Part shown: positions 43,938 to 53,610 of the stretch, piece after piece | Numbering within the stretch: the first letter of the stretch is position 1 | How the letters are laid out: each line of letters starts with the position of its first letter | From: Fusobacterium perfoetens ATCC 29250 | Lineage (GTDB): Bacteria; Fusobacteriota; Fusobacteriia; Fusobacteriales; Fusobacteriaceae | Assembly (NCBI RefSeq): GCF_000622245.1 | Contig: NZ_KK211416.1 | Coordinates: 416,296 to 480,295 of the forward strand | DNA: 64,000 nucleotides | Direction: 5' to 3' | Notes under the pieces: model-generated | Seen by the model: only the letters and a program-made list of their open reading frames with translations | Told to the model about the DNA's origin: nothing | Databases searched by the model: none | Translations under genes and position numbers: made by a program

Positions 43938-45272
43938 TTATTCTTTCCCCTTCTGATAATATTTTTCCATTTCTTCTTTAGGAACCATACTTCCACCTGT
44001 AGCCCAAACTAAATGTGTTATATTTTTAGGATTTATATTTTTTTCTTCTAAATATTTTTTTCCTAATATAGAATTCTCTATTAGTTCAACACCTTTAAAT
44101 CCTGCTAAAGCACTTGGTTCTAAGAAAATTTTTTCTACATCTGCTAAAGTAGATAGATATCTATACATTTTTTCATCTGACAATGTATAAGAACCACTTA
44201 CTAGATTTTCAACTGTTTTTCCTACAAACTTTGACGCTCTTCCTACAGCTAATCCATCAGCACAAGTTTTATTATCTATTCCAAAGTCTTGTACTGAAAC
44301 TAAATCATGATATCCTGTAGATAAACCTAATATCATACATGGAGAATGAGTTGGTTCTGCAAAAAAGCAATGGGCATTATCACCAAATAAAGATTTTATA
44401 CCAAACATTACTCCTCCAGGTCCTCCACCTACTCCGCAAGGAAGATAAACAAACAACGGATGATCTTTATCTATCAAAATATTCATATCTTCAAATTGTT
44501 TTTTTAATCTTAAGGCAGCTACTGTGTAACCTAAAAATAAAGTTTTAGAATTTTCATCATCAACAAAATATGCTTTTTCATCTAAAAGACACTCTTTTCT
44601 TCCCATTTCAACAGCTTTACTATAATCATCTTCATATTCTTTTACTATTACACCTTTGCTTCTAAGCATATCTTTTTTCCATTGACGAGCATCTGCTGAC
44701 ATATGTACAGTTACTTTAAATCCAAGTTTTGCTCCCATAATTCCAATAGAAAGTCCTAAATTTCCAGTTGATCCAACACCTATACTGTATTCTGAAAATA
44801 ATTTTTTAAATTCATCAGAAGCTAATATAGAATAATCATCTTCCAAATGTAATTTTCCGCTTTTTAATGCTATATCTTCTGCAAATTTTAAAACTTCATA
44901 TATTCCTCCTCTAGCTTTAATAGAACCAGAGATTGGTAAATGACTATCACATTTCAAAAGTAATGTTCCTTCTATATTTTTTTCTATTTTTTCAGAAAGA
45001 ACTTTTTTCATATTTTCAATTTTTTCTATTTTTGATTCTATTATTCCATTACTTTTTTGAGTCTCCGGAAATACTTTAGAAATATATGGTGCAAATCTTT
45101 CTAATCTTTTGGAAGCATCTAATATTTCACTCATTGTAATTGACGAATTCTTTAAAACCTCATCAGTTGAATATAATTTATTATTTATCCAAAAGGTTTC
45201 TTTTAAAGAAATTAAATCTTCTATAATAGGAAACTCTTTTTTCCATTCTTGTAAACTTTTATTAAGTATCAT
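43938..45272 (-). CDS. dsdA: D-serine ammonia-lyase (D-serine dehydratase)
   Basis: A 444-residue PLP enzyme that converts D-serine to pyruvate and ammonia. The PLP lysine lies in [19 protein letters not shown], the phosphate-binding glycine loop is [12 protein letters not shown], and the late [15 protein letters not shown] and [12 protein letters not shown] are characteristic of DsdA (fold type II). The N-terminal region ([20 protein letters not shown]) also matches DsdA. It is last in an operon with a GntP-type permease and a D-aminoacylase, so the three genes together import and degrade D-serine or N-acyl-D-amino acids, yielding pyruvate. Confidence 0.93.
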   Translation of the reverse strand: MILNKSLQEWKKEFPIIEDLISLKETFWINNKLYSTDEVLKNSSITMSEILDASKRLERFAPYISKVFPETQKSNGIIESKIEKIENMKKVLSEKIEKNIEGTLLLKCDSHLPISGSIKARGGIYEVLKFAEDIALKSGKLHLEDDYSILASDEFKKLFSEYSIGVGSTGNLGLSIGIMGAKLGFKVTVHMSADARQWKKDMLRSKGVIVKEYEDDYSKAVEMGRKECLLDEKAYFVDDENSKTLFLGYTVAALRLKKQFEDMNILIDKDHPLFVYLPCGVGGGPGGVMFGIKSLFGDNAHCFFAEPTHSPCMILGLSTGYHDLVSVQDFGIDNKTCADGLAVGRASKFVGKTVENLVSGSYTLSDEKMYRYLSTLADVEKIFLEPSALAGFKGVELIENSILGKKYLEEKNINPKNITHLVWATGGSMVPKEEMEKYYQKGKE

Positions 45273-45294
45273 TTATAGTTCCTCCTAGACTATA

Positions 45295-46668
45295 TTAAAA
45301 CATTCCTGGTAACGAAGTTACAAATATATTTAAAATTATAATAATTATAAAGCTAACTAAACTAGCTAAAGTTGTACTATATGTTGTAGCTACAAAAGCG
45401 TCATTAACTTCCAAATCATTATACTTTGCTGGTAACCAAAAAGCTGCATCAGTTGGTAATGTTAATCCAACAGTTCCAGAACAAATTGCTAATCCTATAA
45501 TAACTGGAGAGTATCCCATAGCTACAGCTGCTGGTCCTACTATAGATACAGATGTTAACATCGCCACTGTTGCTGACCCTACAGCAGCTCTTATTATCAT
45601 AGCTAATATAAATGCTAAAAGAACTATTGGTAAATTCCAACTTGATAATAATTCAACTAAAGCATTTCCTAGTCCACTTTTTTGTAAAATTAATCCGAAA
45701 CATCCTCCTGTTCCTATAACCATTAAAACATTTCCTAACTTATCAGATGAGAAATCTATAAATTTCATAATATTCATATTTGTATTTTTTACAATATATT
45801 TTTTTAAAACTACTGCTGATAAAATCATTGCTAAAAATAAAGCTATATTATTATTTCCTAAAAATGTAAAAATTAAATATATAATATTTTCTTTTGGTAA
45901 TACAACAGAAGCAACAGACCCAATTATTATTAAAACTATTGGAAATAAAATTAATAAAAATGCTGTCATTGCTGATGGCTTTTCGGGATCTGGTTTAAGA
46001 AGTTCTTCATTATTAACTAACTCTTGTACTTCTTTTTTATATTGTTCTTTTTCTTCTTTAGTTTGTTTTGAATTTACAATATTTCCATATTGCCATCCAC
46101 ATAATAAACTTGCTGGTAATGCAACAATTATTCCATATACAATAAACCATCCTAAATCTGCACCTATTTGTAAAGCAACTGCTACAGGCCCTGGAGTTGG
46201 GGCAACTATACAATGTGTTAATAATAATCCTACAAATAATGATGCCGCATAAGCACTTTTTTTCTTATTAGTCAATTTTTGTAAAGAATTAATTAATGGT
46301 GAAAGCATTATATATCCTGAAGCAAAATATACTGGTATAGCAACAATAAATCCTGCTAAATTAAGTGCTAATAGGTCATTTTTTTTACCAAATTTTCTCA
46401 ATAACCCTTTTGCCATTTCTTCTGTAGCACCAGAGGCTCCTAACATTTCACCAAAAATTCCACCAAATAAAATTACTATTCCTAAACTTGCCATTGTATT
46501 TCCAAATCCACTTGCTATATATCCTAATAATTCAGAAGAAGGCATTCTACATAAAATAGCCATTATTATCGCTGAAACAAATAATCCTATAGCTGGACTA
46601 ACTTTAAATTTAATTAAAGCAATTAATAAAATTGTAATTGTGATAAGAAACGCAATCAAAACATTCAT
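45295..46668 (-). CDS. GntP family permease
   Basis: A 457-residue inner-membrane transporter with about twelve helices. GntP features are VSPAIGLFVSAIIMAILCRMP, GFGNTMASLGIVILFGGIFGEMLGASGATEEMA, LLLTHCIVAPTPGPVAVALQIGAD and RAAVGSATVAMLTSVSIVGP. The family carries gluconate and, in the DsdX branch, D-serine. Its position between D-serine lyase and D-aminoacylase genes favours D-serine or a D-amino acid as substrate. Confidence 0.88.
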   Translation of the reverse strand: MNVLIAFLITITILLIALIKFKVSPAIGLFVSAIIMAILCRMPSSELLGYIASGFGNTMASLGIVILFGGIFGEMLGASGATEEMAKGLLRKFGKKNDLLALNLAGFIVAIPVYFASGYIMLSPLINSLQKLTNKKKSAYAASLFVGLLLTHCIVAPTPGPVAVALQIGADLGWFIVYGIIVALPASLLCGWQYGNIVNSKQTKEEKEQYKKEVQELVNNEELLKPDPEKPSAMTAFLLILFPIVLIIIGSVASVVLPKENIIYLIFTFLGNNNIALFLAMILSAVVLKKYIVKNTNMNIMKFIDFSSDKLGNVLMVIGTGGCFGLILQKSGLGNALVELLSSWNLPIVLLAFILAMIIRAAVGSATVAMLTSVSIVGPAAVAMGYSPVIIGLAICSGTVGLTLPTDAAFWLPAKYNDLEVNDAFVATTYSTTLASLVSFIIIIILNIFVTSLPGMF

Positions 46669-46683
46669 TTTATTCCTCCTATT

Positions 46684-48279
46684 TTATTTTTCATAATGTC
46701 TAAGAACTCTTCCAGTATGTACTCCTGTCAATTTTTTATCTTTATATACTATTCCTCCATTTACTATAACATATTCAATTCCTTCTGTTAATTCATTTGA
46801 ATTAGTATATGTTGCTTTATCTTGAAGTTTTTCATAATTAAAAATAACTAAATCTGCATCATACCCTTCTTTTATTATTCCTTTTGTTTTTAAACCTAGA
46901 CGTTCTGCTGACATAGACGTCATTCTTCTTATTACTTCTTCTAAAGTCATGATATGATTTTCTTTATGATAATAACAAATTGCTCTAGGACAAGTTCCAT
47001 AAGCTCTAGGATGACCCTTTTCTCCCATTTCTCTAGTTAAACCATCACTTCCAATAACTGTATGTGGAAATTTAGCTATTTCAAATACATCCTCATCACA
47101 CATACTACTATAAACAGCACTTCCGATACCTTTATTTTCAACCATTATATCAAAAAATGTTTCAAAAGGATCTTTCCCTATTTCTTTTGAATATTCTGCT
47201 ATTGTTTTTCCTATTACACCACTTGTATTAGGACAAGAAGAAACAAATACTCCTTCCCATCCTCCTGCATTTAAATAATAATTATCATATTTAGAATTAG
47301 GATCTTCCATTTCTTTTTTTATTTTTTCTCTCATTTCTGGATTTTTAAATAATTCTGACATTTTTTCTACACCCTCATTAAAATGCCAAGGAGGTACACA
47401 AGCATTTAAATGTGTCATGTTTCTTGGATATGGGTATTGATCACATGTTACTTTTATTCCTTCATCTATAGCTTTTTGTATTATTGCTAATGTTTGTTTT
47501 TGTAATCCCCAATTTGATTTACCTAAAATTTTATGATGTGAAATAAATACAGGAACTCCTGCTCTTCTACCTATTTCAATAGTTTCTTCAACCGATTTTA
47601 CACTATCATATGATTCATTTCTCATATGCGAAGCATAAATTCCTCCATATGGTTTAATTACTTTTGCCAATTCTACTATCTCATCTGTTGTAGCATAACA
47701 ACATGGAGTATATATTAAACCTGTAGAAAATCCAGCTGCTCCATTTTCCATTGCTTCTTTCAAAAGAGATTTCATTTTTTCCATTTCTTCTTCTGTCGGT
47801 TGTCTATTTTCAAATCCCATCACAGCTATTCTCAATGTGCTATGACCTACATAACTTTTAATATTTGCTGTCTTAGGTACAGAATCCGCATATTCTAAAT
47901 AACGTTTATAACTTGTCCAGTTTACCATATCTTCTGGAAATTTTACTGCTCCTACTGATAATTGCCCTTGAACTAATTTTAAATTTTTTGGATTTATTGG
48001 TGCTGCTGAAAGACCACATTGTCCACCTATTTCTGTAGTTACTCCTTGAGAAGTTTTACATAATCTTGCACATTCATCACCTAAAATTAAATCTCCATGA
48101 GAATGAGCATCTATAAAACCAGGACTTATAAATAAATCTGTTCCATCTATAATCTCTTTTGCATCTTCATTTCCCAAAACATTTACTATTTTATCACCTA
48201 AAACACCAACATTTCCTTTAAATGCAGGTTTACCTGTTCCATCTACTATTGAAATATTTTTTATTAAAATATCAATCAT
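46684..48279 (-). CDS. N-acyl-D-amino-acid deacylase (D-aminoacylase)
   Basis: A 531-residue amidohydrolase. The start at 48279 follows AGGAGG; an in-frame ATG 57 bases upstream encodes an unlikely leader. Zinc-ligand motifs are present: FIDAHSHGD, the metal-bridging cysteine in IGGQCGLSAAPINP, GLIYTPCCYATTDEIVELA, YASHMRNESYDSVKSVEE, FISHHKILGKSNWG and VIGSDGL. The final beta-domain (KGIIKEGYDADLVIFNYEKL) is typical. The enzyme releases free D-amino acids from N-acyl forms such as cell-wall or diet-derived compounds. It is first of a three-gene operon with GntP-type permease and D-serine lyase. Confidence 0.92.
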   Translation of the reverse strand: MIDILIKNISIVDGTGKPAFKGNVGVLGDKIVNVLGNEDAKEIIDGTDLFISPGFIDAHSHGDLILGDECARLCKTSQGVTTEIGGQCGLSAAPINPKNLKLVQGQLSVGAVKFPEDMVNWTSYKRYLEYADSVPKTANIKSYVGHSTLRIAVMGFENRQPTEEEMEKMKSLLKEAMENGAAGFSTGLIYTPCCYATTDEIVELAKVIKPYGGIYASHMRNESYDSVKSVEETIEIGRRAGVPVFISHHKILGKSNWGLQKQTLAIIQKAIDEGIKVTCDQYPYPRNMTHLNACVPPWHFNEGVEKMSELFKNPEMREKIKKEMEDPNSKYDNYYLNAGGWEGVFVSSCPNTSGVIGKTIAEYSKEIGKDPFETFFDIMVENKGIGSAVYSSMCDEDVFEIAKFPHTVIGSDGLTREMGEKGHPRAYGTCPRAICYYHKENHIMTLEEVIRRMTSMSAERLGLKTKGIIKEGYDADLVIFNYEKLQDKATYTNSNELTEGIEYVIVNGGIVYKDKKLTGVHTGRVLRHYEK

Positions 48280-48467
48280 GTTTTTCCTCCTAACTTCTAG
48301 ATATAAAAATGTTAAAAATGATAAAATATAGTGCACTTATTTTAATTTATTAAAGTTTACCACAAAAAAATTGTAAAGTCAATCACAAAATTAATTTTTA
48401 ATTAATTTTTTTTATTTTAAATTAATTAATTTAAAATTAATTAATTTTTGAATATTTTTATTAAAAT

Positions 48468-48500
48468 AAAATAAGGTTCATTTTAAGTGAACCTTATTTT
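48468..48500 (-). terminator. Terminator between the two amino-acid operons
   Basis: AAAATAAGGTTCA (48468-48480) pairs with TGAACCTTATTTT (48488-48500). It lies 11 bases past the stop of the M20D gene. An additional AT-only palindrome (TTAATTAATT repeats, about 48405-48450) lies between it and the D-aminoacylase promoter. Confidence 0.85.
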
Positions 48501-48510
48501 ATAAAAAATA

Positions 48511-49680
48511 TTATTTATTAAAATCTAAAACTAATTTTGTAAGTAAAGCAGCTCCTCTCCATAATACTCCTTCATTTGGATTATAATGACTATTATGTAA
48601 AGGCCATACTTTTTCTCCCTCTCCTGTTGTTCCTATCCAAGCAAAAGCTCCTGGAACTTCGTTTAAATAGAAAGAAAAATCTTCTCCTATCATAATAGGA
48701 TTTACCTTTATTAAAGCTTCATCTCCATAAAGTTCTTTTATTTTATCTGACATATATTTAGTCATTTTTTCTTCATTTAATACTGCCATATATCCTCTTT
48801 CATAATTTAATTCTCCTGTACATCCTGAAAGAAGACATACTCCATCTAATACTTCTTTTAATCTTTTTTCTGCTAAATCTCTCATCTCTGGAACAAAAGT
48901 TCTACAAGTTCCCTCTAAAACACATTCTCCAGCTACTATATTGTACCTACTTCCAGCTTGCATTTTTCCTATTGTTATTACCATAGACTTCATTGGGTCT
49001 GCATTTCTACTTACAATAGTTTGAACAGCTGTTACATATTGAGCTCCTGTTACTAAAGCATCTATTCCTTCATTTGGTTTTGCTGCATGACTTGGCTTTC
49101 CTTTTATAGTTACTATAAAATGGTCAGAAGCTGCCATTAATGGCCCCTCTTTTATTCCAACTTTTCCTAATGGTAAATCAGGCCATACATGCATACTAAA
49201 TATAGCGTCAACACCTTCTAAAGCTCCCTCTTTTATCATTCCTTTAGCTCCTCCATTAGGAGAAAGTTCTTCAGCTGGTTGGAAAATAAATCTTACTTTT
49301 CCTGAAAGCTCATCTTTTCTTTTAGATAAAAGATAAGCTGCTCCTAAAACCATAGTCATGTGATTATCATGACCACAAGCATGCATAACACCTTTATTTT
49401 TAGATTCAAAAGAAAGTCCTGTTTCTTCTTCTATTTGTAAAGCATCCATGTCAGCTCTCAGTGCTATAGTTTTTCCTTCTTTAGCTCCTATAAGTTCTGC
49501 TATTATTCCATTCCCATTTACATTTTTTCTTATATTAAAATTTCTAAGTTTTTCTAGTTCTCTTAAAATTATTTTGGAAGTTTTAAATTCTTTATTAGAA
49601 ATTTCTGGATTTTCATGTAATTCTCTTCTTATAGTTTGTAAATATTCTTGAATTTCTTTTGCTGAATTTATAATAGACAT
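48511..49680 (-). CDS. M20D amidohydrolase (N-acyl-L-amino acid / hippurate hydrolase-like)
   Basis: A 389-residue metallohydrolase of the IAA-amino acid hydrolase group. Key motifs are LRADMDALQIEEETG, the metal site MHACGHDNHMTM, FQPAEELSPNGGAKGMI with catalytic Glu-Glu, FSMHVWPDLPLG and KGKPSHAAKPNEG at the dimer domain. These enzymes remove acyl groups from L-amino acids or open related amides. It follows an omega-amidase-like gene after 14 bases in an operon with a permease, and complements the D-specific deacylase in the neighbouring operon. Confidence 0.9.
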   Translation of the reverse strand: MSIINSAKEIQEYLQTIRRELHENPEISNKEFKTSKIILRELEKLRNFNIRKNVNGNGIIAELIGAKEGKTIALRADMDALQIEEETGLSFESKNKGVMHACGHDNHMTMVLGAAYLLSKRKDELSGKVRFIFQPAEELSPNGGAKGMIKEGALEGVDAIFSMHVWPDLPLGKVGIKEGPLMAASDHFIVTIKGKPSHAAKPNEGIDALVTGAQYVTAVQTIVSRNADPMKSMVITIGKMQAGSRYNIVAGECVLEGTCRTFVPEMRDLAEKRLKEVLDGVCLLSGCTGELNYERGYMAVLNEEKMTKYMSDKIKELYGDEALIKVNPIMIGEDFSFYLNEVPGAFAWIGTTGEGEKVWPLHNSHYNPNEGVLWRGAALLTKLVLDFNK

Positions 49681-49694
49681 TTCATCCTCCTAAT

Positions 49695-50516
49695 CTATTT
49701 TAATAATCCTTCTTTTTCATAAAAATTAGGGTGTCTATCTCTAAACATATGAATAGTATTTCTTATTTCATCTATTATCGAAAGATCAATACTTCCATAA
49801 ATTATTTCTTCTCTTTCACCTCCTTCTGCTATTATATTTCCCCATGGATCTATAATTAGTGAGTGACCACAATAACTTCCCATTGGGCTTTCTCCTACTC
49901 TATTACAAGCAATTACAAATAATTGATTTTCTATTGCTCTTGCTGTTAAAAGTGTTTTCCAATGATTTACTCTTGGGTTAGGAAAATTCGAAGTAACTAT
50001 TATTGCCTGTGCACCTTTCAATGCATAAATTCTTGAAAGTTCACAAAATCTTATATCGTAACATATCATAAATCCAAATTTTCCTAATTCAGTTTCTAAA
50101 ATTTCTGCTTTATCACCAGGTTCAATCATAAAGTTTTCATCCATATCACTATATAAATGCATCTTACTGTAGTCAAATACTATTTCCCCTTTATTATTAA
50201 GTATAAAAGTAGTATTTCTTATTTTATTATCTCTTGAATGTCTAGTTGAAATAGAACCTCCTACCACCCAAACATTATATTCTTTAGCTAATTTTTTTAA
50301 AACACTTATTGAAGGCCCATTTTCTTCTTCACAAAAATTGTCCATATCATGATACATTTTATCAGAAAAACCATAACTCCAATCTTCTGGAATAACTATT
50401 ATATCTGGTTTTTTTTCATTATCCATTGCTTCTTTAAACATCTTTTTTATTTTTTCAAAATTATATTCTGGATCACAATACTTAATATCTGTTTGTAATA
50501 ATGCAAAATTTATCAT
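49695..50516 (-). CDS. Carbon-nitrogen hydrolase, omega-amidase/Nit2-like
   Basis: A 273-residue nitrilase-superfamily amidase with the triad Glu in IIVIPEDWSYGF, Lys in FDYSKMHLYSDMDE and Cys in GFMICYDIRFCELSR. The CYDIRF sequence is the form found in omega-amidases, which hydrolyse 2-oxoglutaramate or 2-oxosuccinamate. It is related to the hydrolase at 26798-27610 but not a duplicate: the active-site loops differ (CYDIEFPE there). It lies between permease and M20D genes, spaced 8 and 14 bases, so all three act on one substrate class. Confidence 0.87.
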   Translation of the reverse strand: MINFALLQTDIKYCDPEYNFEKIKKMFKEAMDNEKKPDIIVIPEDWSYGFSDKMYHDMDNFCEEENGPSISVLKKLAKEYNVWVVGGSISTRHSRDNKIRNTTFILNNKGEIVFDYSKMHLYSDMDENFMIEPGDKAEILETELGKFGFMICYDIRFCELSRIYALKGAQAIIVTSNFPNPRVNHWKTLLTARAIENQLFVIACNRVGESPMGSYCGHSLIIDPWGNIIAEGGEREEIIYGSIDLSIIDEIRNTIHMFRDRHPNFYEKEGLLK

Positions 50517-50524
50517 TTTTCCTC

Positions 50525-51832
50525 CTATACACTTCTAGCATAAATTATAGCTCTAATAATAACTACTATAAAGGTAATGATTGTTAAACACCATCCATTT
50601 TTTAACATAGCTTTAATATTTTTAGAATGTGCTAGTCCCATTGTTCCAACCATATCAACTGTTGGACTTACAAAGAATGTTACTTGACAAGCAACCAAAA
50701 CAATAAAAGACCATATTTCCATTTTTACTGACATTGCAGTTACTAATGGTAAAAATAATTCATGAGTTATTTGAGCTTGTGCTACTCCTGCACCAGAAAT
50801 TCCAAATACCCCTATTGCTGCAGCTATTACTAAAAATGCTGCAACTCCTCCTACATCTATTAAAGGTTTCATATAATTTGAAATAGCTTCAAAAGCCCCT
50901 GATTTTGCTACATAATTTAAAAATGGATCAAATAAAATAAACATAAAAAACATCCAATACATTTTTGAAGCTCCATCTACCATTTTCTTTATCGAATCTG
51001 TTAAGCTCATTCCTGCTGAAAGTCCTGTAAGTAAAGATGCTGTTATCATAACAACTATTGCATAAGAAGCCCCTGCTTTAGCTATAATACCATATATTAA
51101 CATCACTGCCATTGTTCCTATAAATGTGAAAGTTGCTCTATTTATTGTTTTAGTTGCTTTAAAATCATCTGCTTTGGTATAAGAATCATCAAATTTTTCT
51201 GTTCCTCTTGTTAACTTTTGAGTACGACAAGCTATAAAATAAGTTGATCCCCATATTATAATACCCATAGGTAATCCTGCATTTAATAAAAAACTAGAAT
51301 ATGTTAATCCTGTTAACCCCATTATAGTTGCAACTGGAGGAACAAATGGTCCTATTTGAAGTCCAGTAGCTGCTGCACCATGAAATATAACTCCTAAAGT
51401 ACTTGGTGTTAATCCTAAGCAAGAAACTATTGGAATTAATATAGGAGCTACAATAGCTACTGATCCTGATAATGTTCCTAACATAGAAACTAACAATGTA
51501 CAAGTTATCATTGAAATTAATATAGCTTGTTTTTCTGTTTTAATATTAGTTTTCTCTACAACAAAATATACAATATTTTGTGCAACTTTTGTATGTGTTA
51601 AAACTTCTCCTAATCCAGATCCTAAAACTATTATAAAACCTATCAAAGATAAAAATGAACTTAAGGAACCTTTTAATACTTCACCAAAACCAGTTATAGT
51701 TTCTCCTGTCATTACAGCTCCTAAAAGAACACAAATTAAAACAGAAAGGTTCATATCTTTTCCTTTTAACATTAAATAAATATATAAAAGTAAAGGTAAA
51801 AATCCTAAAATTGGTGGTAAATCAAAAATCAT
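50525..51832 (-). CDS. Ion-transporter-superfamily permease, substrate unknown
   Basis: A 435-residue inner-membrane protein with eleven or twelve helices. Segments such as LIGFIIVLGSGLGEVLTHTKVAQNIVYFV, TLLVSMLGTLSGSVAIVAPILIPIVSCLG and AAATGLQIGPFVPPVATIMGLTG, repeated in a weaker form in the second half (GISGAGVAQAQITHELFLPLVTAM), fit the ion transporter superfamily, close to GntP/NhaC/dicarboxylate carriers. It leads the operon of amidase and M20D amidohydrolase genes and probably imports their substrate. It is the first gene after a 27-base operator-like palindrome. Confidence 0.75.
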   Translation of the reverse strand: MIFDLPPILGFLPLLLYIYLMLKGKDMNLSVLICVLLGAVMTGETITGFGEVLKGSLSSFLSLIGFIIVLGSGLGEVLTHTKVAQNIVYFVVEKTNIKTEKQAILISMITCTLLVSMLGTLSGSVAIVAPILIPIVSCLGLTPSTLGVIFHGAAATGLQIGPFVPPVATIMGLTGLTYSSFLLNAGLPMGIIIWGSTYFIACRTQKLTRGTEKFDDSYTKADDFKATKTINRATFTFIGTMAVMLIYGIIAKAGASYAIVVMITASLLTGLSAGMSLTDSIKKMVDGASKMYWMFFMFILFDPFLNYVAKSGAFEAISNYMKPLIDVGGVAAFLVIAAAIGVFGISGAGVAQAQITHELFLPLVTAMSVKMEIWSFIVLVACQVTFFVSPTVDMVGTMGLAHSKNIKAMLKNGWCLTIITFIVVIIRAIIYARSV

Positions 51833-51866
51833 ATTTTCCTCCTAATCTTTTTTATTTTATTAACTT

Positions 51867-51893
51867 TATTAATATCCGTACGCTATATTAATA
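51867..51893. promoter_or_regulatory. Inverted-repeat operator between rpiR-type gene and permease operon
   Basis: TATTAATAT (51867-51875) and ATATTAATA (51885-51893) are perfect 9-base arms around CCGTACGCT, a rare GC-rich centre in this AT-rich sequence. The site lies 35 bases before the permease ATG and 10 bases beyond the stop of the RpiR-type regulator, the likely binding protein. Confidence 0.6.
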
Positions 51894-51902
51894 AAATAAT
51901 AA

Positions 51903-52757
51903 TCAAGAAATATAAATATCATTTTCTAATAGAATCTTATCATGCAACTCCATTCTTTTTAAAACTTTCTCTTTTTCTATTTTTCCTAAAGCAACAGTTA
52001 TACTATTTGCTAATGTCATCGCTCCAACAAAACTATAAGATATTTCACTATTTTTAGCTAATAAAACAACATCTGAATTTAATCCAATTGGAGCATTAAT
52101 ATTATCTGTAATAGAAACTATTTTACATTCTTTTTCTTTAAAAAATCTAGTTATATTATAAGTAAATTTAGTGTACCTTGCATAACTTATTGCAATTAAT
52201 TTATCTTCTTTTTTTACAGAAAGTAATTTTAGTGAAATATTTCCATTTTCATCTGATAATAAATAAACATTCTCCTTTATACCTTTCAATGTAAAATATA
52301 AATAAAAAGCTACACTATAAGAACTTCTTGAAGCACATATGTAAATATTTCCTTTTTTTTCTGATAAAATATCAATAGCTTTATTAAAATTATTATTTAA
52401 CTCTTCTGTGTAAGTATTTAATAGAATATTAGTATTTGAATCAATAATATTTTTTAAAATATTTTTTTCTTCATTTTCTTTAATAAAATTTTTAATTTCT
52501 TTCATAGGAGTGATATTTTTTTTTAATAAATCACTAAGATTTTTCTGGAATTCAAAAAAACCATCAAATTCAATTTCTTTTACAAATCTACTTATAGTTG
52601 CTATACTAATTCCTGTTTTTTCACTTAATTCTTTAATTGAAAAAAAACCAACAATATTTAAATTTTCTTTTATATAATTCGCTAAAATTTTTTGATTTTT
52701 AGAAAGTTTATCATAATGATTATCAATTAATTTTAAAACATTCTTATTTTTTTCCAT
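51903..52757 (-). CDS. RpiR/MurR family regulator with SIS domain
   Basis: A 284-residue regulator. The start at 52757 has a GGAGAT site; an in-frame ATG 12 bases earlier overlaps that site. Residues 1-80 form the RpiR helix-turn-helix domain (FFSIKELSEKTGISIATISRFVKEIEFDGFFEFQKNL), and residues 120-270 a SIS sugar-phosphate isomerase-like domain (GNIYICASRSSYSVAFYLYFTL, KLIAISYARYTKFTYNITRFFKEK, IVSITDN). SIS domains of this family bind phosphosugars, but many anaerobes use RpiR regulators for amino acid or peptide operons. It precedes the permease-amidase-M20D operon on the same strand. Confidence 0.87.
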   Translation of the reverse strand: MEKNKNVLKLIDNHYDKLSKNQKILANYIKENLNIVGFFSIKELSEKTGISIATISRFVKEIEFDGFFEFQKNLSDLLKKNITPMKEIKNFIKENEEKNILKNIIDSNTNILLNTYTEELNNNFNKAIDILSEKKGNIYICASRSSYSVAFYLYFTLKGIKENVYLLSDENGNISLKLLSVKKEDKLIAISYARYTKFTYNITRFFKEKECKIVSITDNINAPIGLNSDVVLLAKNSEISYSFVGAMTLANSITVALGKIEKEKVLKRMELHDKILLENDIYIS

Positions 52758-53144
52758 TTTTATCTCCATTAATTTAAATTTATATATTAATATTATACCA
52801 TTTGAAACTAAAAGTCAACACTTTTTAAAAAATTTTTTTCATTTTTTATTTTTTATGAAAATAATTTTATCAAAATTATTTTTATAAAAATATATTGAAT
52901 AACAAAAAAAGATTTTACCCAATCTCTTATTTAAATATTAATTTTTTCTATTTAAAGGATTTTACTTCTAAATTTCTATCAAAAAATAAAAAAACGAGAG
53001 ATTTTAATACTATAAACATCATCTCGAATATCTAAGATTTTGAGTACAATACAAAAACCTCTCATTAATATTTATTTTTACTTTTTAACTTTATGTGATA
53101 AATCTAAACTTTTATCATATAAAAATATTTTTATTAATTAATAA
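52758..53144. other. Intergenic region between rpiR-type and RidA genes
   Basis: No gene. It contains AT-rich sequence with the probable rpiR promoter (TATTAATATTATACC close to 52785-52800 on the minus strand) and the elongated hairpin described at 52992-53065. Confidence 0.4.
52992..53065 (-). terminator. Large-loop hairpin ending the sigma-54 operon
   Basis: On the minus strand ATGAGAGGTTTT (53065-53054) pairs with AAAATCTCTCGT (53005-52994) over 12 positions, two of them G-U; a run of seven T follows. The same positions would be mismatches on the plus strand, so the minus strand is the working one. The enclosed 48 bases hold a smaller CTC/GAG helix. This is longer than usual for a simple terminator. 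Confidence 0.55.
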
Positions 53145-53609
53145 CTACTTTAATTCTAAAATTAATTCTATCTCTACCGGAATGTTCCATGGTAATGAAC
53201 TTACTCCAATAGCAGATCTAGTTGGTAAACCTATTTCTTCTCCAAAAATTTCTTTCAATAATTTTGAAGCACCATCTATAACTTTAGGATGTTCATAAAA
53301 ATTCTCTGCAGAGGCTACAAATCCTAAAATTTTTACAAAACTTTTTATTTTATTTAAATCTCCTAGTTCATGATGAAGATTAGATAAAATGTTTATTAAA
53401 CAACGACGAGCAGCTTCTTGTCCTTCTTCTATAGTTAAATCTTTACCTAATTTTCCTACTATATTTTCATCTACTGAATTCCATGGAGCAGTTCCTGATA
53501 CATAAACTAATTTATTTCCAAATTCTTTTGTTATACTATAAATTCCTCCTTTTGGTGTTGGATCTAATAATTTTATATTTAATTTTTTTAAATTTTCATA
53601 TACATCCAT
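53145..53609 (-). CDS. RidA family protein
   Basis: A 154-residue intact member of the RidA/YjgF family, which hydrolyses reactive enamines such as 2-aminoacrylate produced by PLP enzymes. The ATG at 53609 is placed by the GGAGTG site; a GTG inside that site is rejected. The sequence has KLVYVSGTAPWNS, EEGQEAARRCLINILSNLHHELGDL, FVKILGFVASAENFYEHPKVIDGAS and PTRSAIGVSSLPWNIPVEIELILEL. The length and the SxLPxxxPVEIE ending place it in the longer RidA subgroup rather than the archetype; the usual active-site Arg is present in TRSAIG. It is last in the sigma-54-controlled operon. Confidence 0.88.
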   Translation of the reverse strand: MDVYENLKKLNIKLLDPTPKGGIYSITKEFGNKLVYVSGTAPWNSVDENIVGKLGKDLTIEEGQEAARRCLINILSNLHHELGDLNKIKSFVKILGFVASAENFYEHPKVIDGASKLLKEIFGEEIGLPTRSAIGVSSLPWNIPVEIELILELK

Positions 53610-53610
53610 T

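Noticed and set aside
52985-53070. Possible riboswitch on the plus strand
   Set aside because: The stem has mismatches on the plus strand but G-U pairs on the minus strand, and no known riboswitch core is visible. It also lies antisense to, and not in front of, any plus-strand gene.
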